Origin: a bacterium
Lineage (GTDB): Bacteria > Krumholzibacteriota > Krumholzibacteriia > LZORAL124-64-63
Assembly (NCBI GenBank): GCA_024231905.1
Contig: JAAEQC010000199.1
Span: forward strand, 62,001-126,000
Direction of reading: 5' to 3'
Length of the DNA: 64,000 nucleotides
In this document: in pieces, positions 61,760 to 64,000 of the stretch
How the letters are laid out: each line of letters starts with the position of its first letter
Numbering within the stretch: the first letter of the stretch is position 1
Made by a program: the position numbers and the translations under genes
The notes under the pieces: model-generated
Told to the model about the DNA's origin: nothing
Databases searched by the model: none
The model's input: the letters and a program-made list of their open reading frames with translations, nothing else

Positions 61760-62896
61760 ATGCCGATTTCCAGTCCTCAGCCGGTCTCTAAGATGCCGAT
61801 GGTCCGCGATTTTCGTAAACCCTCGCAGATTTCCGAGATACCCACCGAGACCGCCAGCACGCTCGATGCCGTAGCCGAGCGTTTCGCTTTCCGTGCCAAC
61901 GACTACTATCTCGGTCTCATCGACTGGAACGATCCGGCTGACCCCATCCGCCGGCTCGTCATTCCCGACGTAGCCGAGCTCAACGCATGGGGTGAACTGG
62001 ATGTCAGTGACGAGGCGGCCTACAGGGCGGTGCGCGGGCTCCAGCACAAGTACCGCGACACGGCCCTCGTGCTCACGGCGGCCACATGCGCGGCGTATTG
62101 CCGCTACTGTTTCCGCAAGCGCCTGTTCATGCGCCACAACGACGAGACTGCGCAGGACTTCGGGCCGGCCTCCGTGTACGTGGCGCAGCATCCGGAGATC
62201 ACGGATGTCCTGCTTTCGGGCGGTGATCCGCTGGTGCTGAGCACCGCCCGCTTGGCGGCCATAGTGCGTCGCTTCGACCGTATTCCGCACGTGCGGACCA
62301 TACGCATCGGTTCCAAGGTGCCGGCGTTCAATCCCTACCGTTTGCTCCGGGACGAAGCCCTATGGGATCTGGTTGCCCAGGTGACCGGGCGTGGGACCAC
62401 CGTGTACTTGATGGCCCACTTCGACCATCCCCGTGAGCTCACCGATATGGCCCGCGCCGGTATCCGGGCCATGCAGCGTGCGGGAGCCCATGTCGTGAAC
62501 CAGTGCCCCATCGTCCGGGGGGTGAACGACGACGCCGAACTGCTCGCCGAACTCTTCGAGACGACCACCGAACTGGGCATGCCCCAGTACTACGTGTTCC
62601 AGGGGCGCCCCGCGATCGGCAACGAATCCTACGTGGTGCCGCTGGTCCGGGGGTGGCGGCTATTCGATGCTGCACGCCGCCGCTGTTCCGGTCTTTCACG
62701 GCGAGTGCGGTTCGCTATGAGTCATGCCAGCGGAAAGATCGAGGTGCTGGGAGTGGATGATCAACACATCTACTTGCGCTACCACCGTGCCCGGAACGCG
62801 GCTGACGAGAGCCGGATCATGGTGGCCCGTCGGGACGACCATGCCAACTGGTTCGACGATTTGGAGTTGCTCGAGCCCCCTGTCCCAATCGTGTGA
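61760..62896 (+). CDS. KamA-family radical SAM protein (lysine 2,3-aminomutase-like)
   Basis: The 378-residue product starts at ATG 61760 with AAAGGGGGA 6-7 bases upstream. Iron-sulfur ligands are Cys110, Cys114 and Cys117 in 'TCAAYCRYCFRKRLF'. 'TDVLLSGGDPLVLS', 'RIGSKVPAFNPYR', 'MAHFDHPRELT' and 'NQCPIVRGVND' are the KamA/EpmB core. The candidate PLP lysine lies in 'FAMSHASGKIEVLG'. Classical lysine 2,3-aminomutases have a longer C-terminal region, so the substrate may be lysine, another amino acid, or a protein-bound lysine as in EpmB. No partner gene is close. Confidence 0.85.
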   Translation: MPISSPQPVSKMPMVRDFRKPSQISEIPTETASTLDAVAERFAFRANDYYLGLIDWNDPADPIRRLVIPDVAELNAWGELDVSDEAAYRAVRGLQHKYRDTALVLTAATCAAYCRYCFRKRLFMRHNDETAQDFGPASVYVAQHPEITDVLLSGGDPLVLSTARLAAIVRRFDRIPHVRTIRIGSKVPAFNPYRLLRDEALWDLVAQVTGRGTTVYLMAHFDHPRELTDMARAGIRAMQRAGAHVVNQCPIVRGVNDDAELLAELFETTTELGMPQYYVFQGRPAIGNESYVVPLVRGWRLFDAARRRCSGLSRRVRFAMSHASGKIEVLGVDDQHIYLRYHRARNAADESRIMVARRDDHANWFDDLELLEPPVPIV

Positions 62897-63202
62897 TCCA
62901 TCCGGGGCTTGGTTGCCGCGTTGGGGCGTTTCTCCGTCAGCGCCGGGTCTCAGTTTCCAATACCCTTTCTGGTCCTACTTGAGGAGCCAGATCCATCACC
63001 CTCGATGTGCTATAATCCCTTCTCGTACGGAACACCGGCCGCGTCGGTCGTCCGTTACGGGGGAACACTCACGCCATCCTGGCACCTATCGCCCCAGGGC
63101 CCCGGCCCGCAGACAGCAACATCACCACCACGGACGAGGCTTTCGGTCCCGCCCGTGACCGCCGCGCATCCTGCAGGCATGGGCCCCGTCCGGGAGGTCA
63201 TC
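62897..63202. other. Intergenic region before the YWTD-propeller gene
   Basis: This 306-base gap holds an extended -10 promoter (63008-63016) and the GGGAGG ribosome-binding site of the next gene near 63192. No open frame with coding character and no strong hairpin was seen. Confidence 0.5.
63008..63016 (+). promoter_or_regulatory. Extended -10 promoter of the YWTD-propeller gene
   Basis: TGC immediately precedes a perfect TATAAT at 63011-63016. No convincing -35 is present at 17 bases, consistent with an extended -10 type. It would give a leader of about 180 bases. Confidence 0.5.
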
Positions 63203-64000
63203 ATGCGCCGATGCACGACCGCGGCCCTCACGATCCTGTTGCTGGCCGCCTTCGCCACACCGCTTGCCGCCAACGCGCAGCCCCTCAAGCTGTACTGGGC
63301 CGACGAATTCGCCGGTCGGGTCTACAAGTCGGACCCCGACGGCGCGAACCTCGAGACCATCATCACGGGTGATTATCTCGACAGCGAGGAGATCGTCCTC
63401 GGCGCGGGGCGGCTCTACTGGTCCGACGCCGGTCGCGGCCTCATCCAGCGGGTGAACACGGACGGCACGGCGCTCGAGAATGTCGTCGTCACCCCCGAGC
63501 CCGGTGCCCTGGGCTTCGACGACACGGACGACCAACTGTACTGGATGGACACCTCCCTCGGCGAGATCCGCCGCGCGAACCCGGATGGCACATCGCCCGT
63601 GACGGTGATGAGCCTGACCAACCTGGGGACCTCTCTCGCGGTGGCGAACGCCGGCCGGTTCATCGTCTGGGCCGAGTTCGACGCCAGCCTCTTCACGTCG
63701 GTCATCTACCGGTTGAACATCACCGGCGGGACGCCGCTGCCGATCACGACCCTCCAGGGGACCGAGCGGGTGCGGGGCCTGGCCGTCAACGAGAACACCC
63801 ACAAGCTCTACTTCGGCCGCGGCGGTACGCTCTACGAGATGGACGTCGCCGGCAGCATCCCCCTCGTCCTGCACGCCGGCGGGGTCGACGTCGTCGCCGT
63901 CGCCTGCGACGCCGCCACCGGCAAGGTCTACTGGGGAGACGCGGGCAACCACGACGTCACCCGCTGCGACCAGGACGGCACGAACATCGAGGTCCTCGAA
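63203..64000 (+). CDS. Secreted YWTD (LDL-receptor class B) beta-propeller protein, 3' truncated by window edge
   Basis: The frame is open from ATG 63203, six bases after GGGAGG, to the last base (266 codons). The signal peptide ends near 'AANAQ' (about residue 26). Four or more YWTD-type blades are visible: 'LYWADEFAGRVYKSDPDGAN', 'LYWSDAGRGLIQRVNTDGTA', 'LYWMDTSLGEIRRANPDGTS' and 'VYWGDAGNHDVTRCDQDGTN'. Such propellers mediate protein binding outside the cell. A PNPFNP domain could follow beyond the edge, as in other secreted proteins here, but that cannot be seen. Confidence 0.85.
   Translation, partial: MRRCTTAALTILLLAAFATPLAANAQPLKLYWADEFAGRVYKSDPDGANLETIITGDYLDSEEIVLGAGRLYWSDAGRGLIQRVNTDGTALENVVVTPEPGALGFDDTDDQLYWMDTSLGEIRRANPDGTSPVTVMSLTNLGTSLAVANAGRFIVWAEFDASLFTSVIYRLNITGGTPLPITTLQGTERVRGLAVNENTHKLYFGRGGTLYEMDVAGSIPLVLHAGGVDVVAVACDAATGKVYWGDAGNHDVTRCDQDGTNIEVLE

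Overview
The window is one contiguous stretch of a high-GC (roughly two-thirds G+C), Gram-negative-type chromosome. An outer membrane is indicated by a TonB-dependent receptor ending in Phe, a PorV/FadL-like barrel, lipoproteins and RND efflux pumps. Three large secreted proteins end in the 'PNPFNP' FlgD-Ig / type IX-like sorting domain. That domain, the C5 haem pathway, an alphaproteobacterial-style AddAB and an HpnP-like radical SAM protein together suggest a member of the FCB-related candidate phyla (Krumholzibacteriota/Eisenbacteria-like). This placement is inference: no rRNA or universal marker is present.

Layout. 1-2341: the 3' end of a CPA2-type cation/proton antiporter, a small lipoprotein, a PorV-like barrel and an exported PGAM5-like phosphatase. 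2553-8473: two paralogous secreted beta-helix proteins. 8479-13071: a thiamine operon with a promoter, TPP riboswitch, terminator, TonB receptor, thiamine pyrophosphokinase and Na+ symporter. 13136-18331: a class V aminotransferase, an exported ankyrin/beta-propeller protein and a nitronate monooxygenase. 18661-22100: ECF sigma, anti-sigma, a DUF4097-like repeat protein and a lipoprotein. 22111-24193: a TetR regulator and a B12-binding radical SAM protein. 24321-35492: a ten-gene haem operon on the minus strand, hemC-D-B-L-E-N-H-G-ccsA-A. 35799-42642: addB-addA-dgkA. 42711-47806: a PDZ protein, a lipoprotein phosphodiesterase, PpsR, MarR-DinB and a chemoreceptor remnant. 47817-57579: an efflux operon encoding an adaptor, an RND pump, a TPR membrane protein and a second RND pump. 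57819-64000: a PNPFNP-tagged secreted protein, a decayed M24 peptidase gene, a KamA-family radical SAM enzyme and a truncated YWTD-propeller protein.

The haem operon covers every step from glutamyl-tRNA to protohaem through the protoporphyrin branch except the ubiquitous glutamyl-tRNA synthetase, plus a haem/cytochrome c assembly membrane protein. The thiamine operon has a coherent route: outer-membrane uptake, inner-membrane symport, then phosphorylation to TPP, under TPP feedback. The TetR gene and the distant nitronate monooxygenase gene share an almost identical promoter with a palindromic operator between -35 and -10, which suggests one small regulon that also includes the radical SAM gene.

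Most genes overlap or abut their neighbours, with ATGA/GTGA/TGATG junctions, so the real non-coding space is small. No tRNA, rRNA, CRISPR array, intact insertion sequence or prophage was seen.
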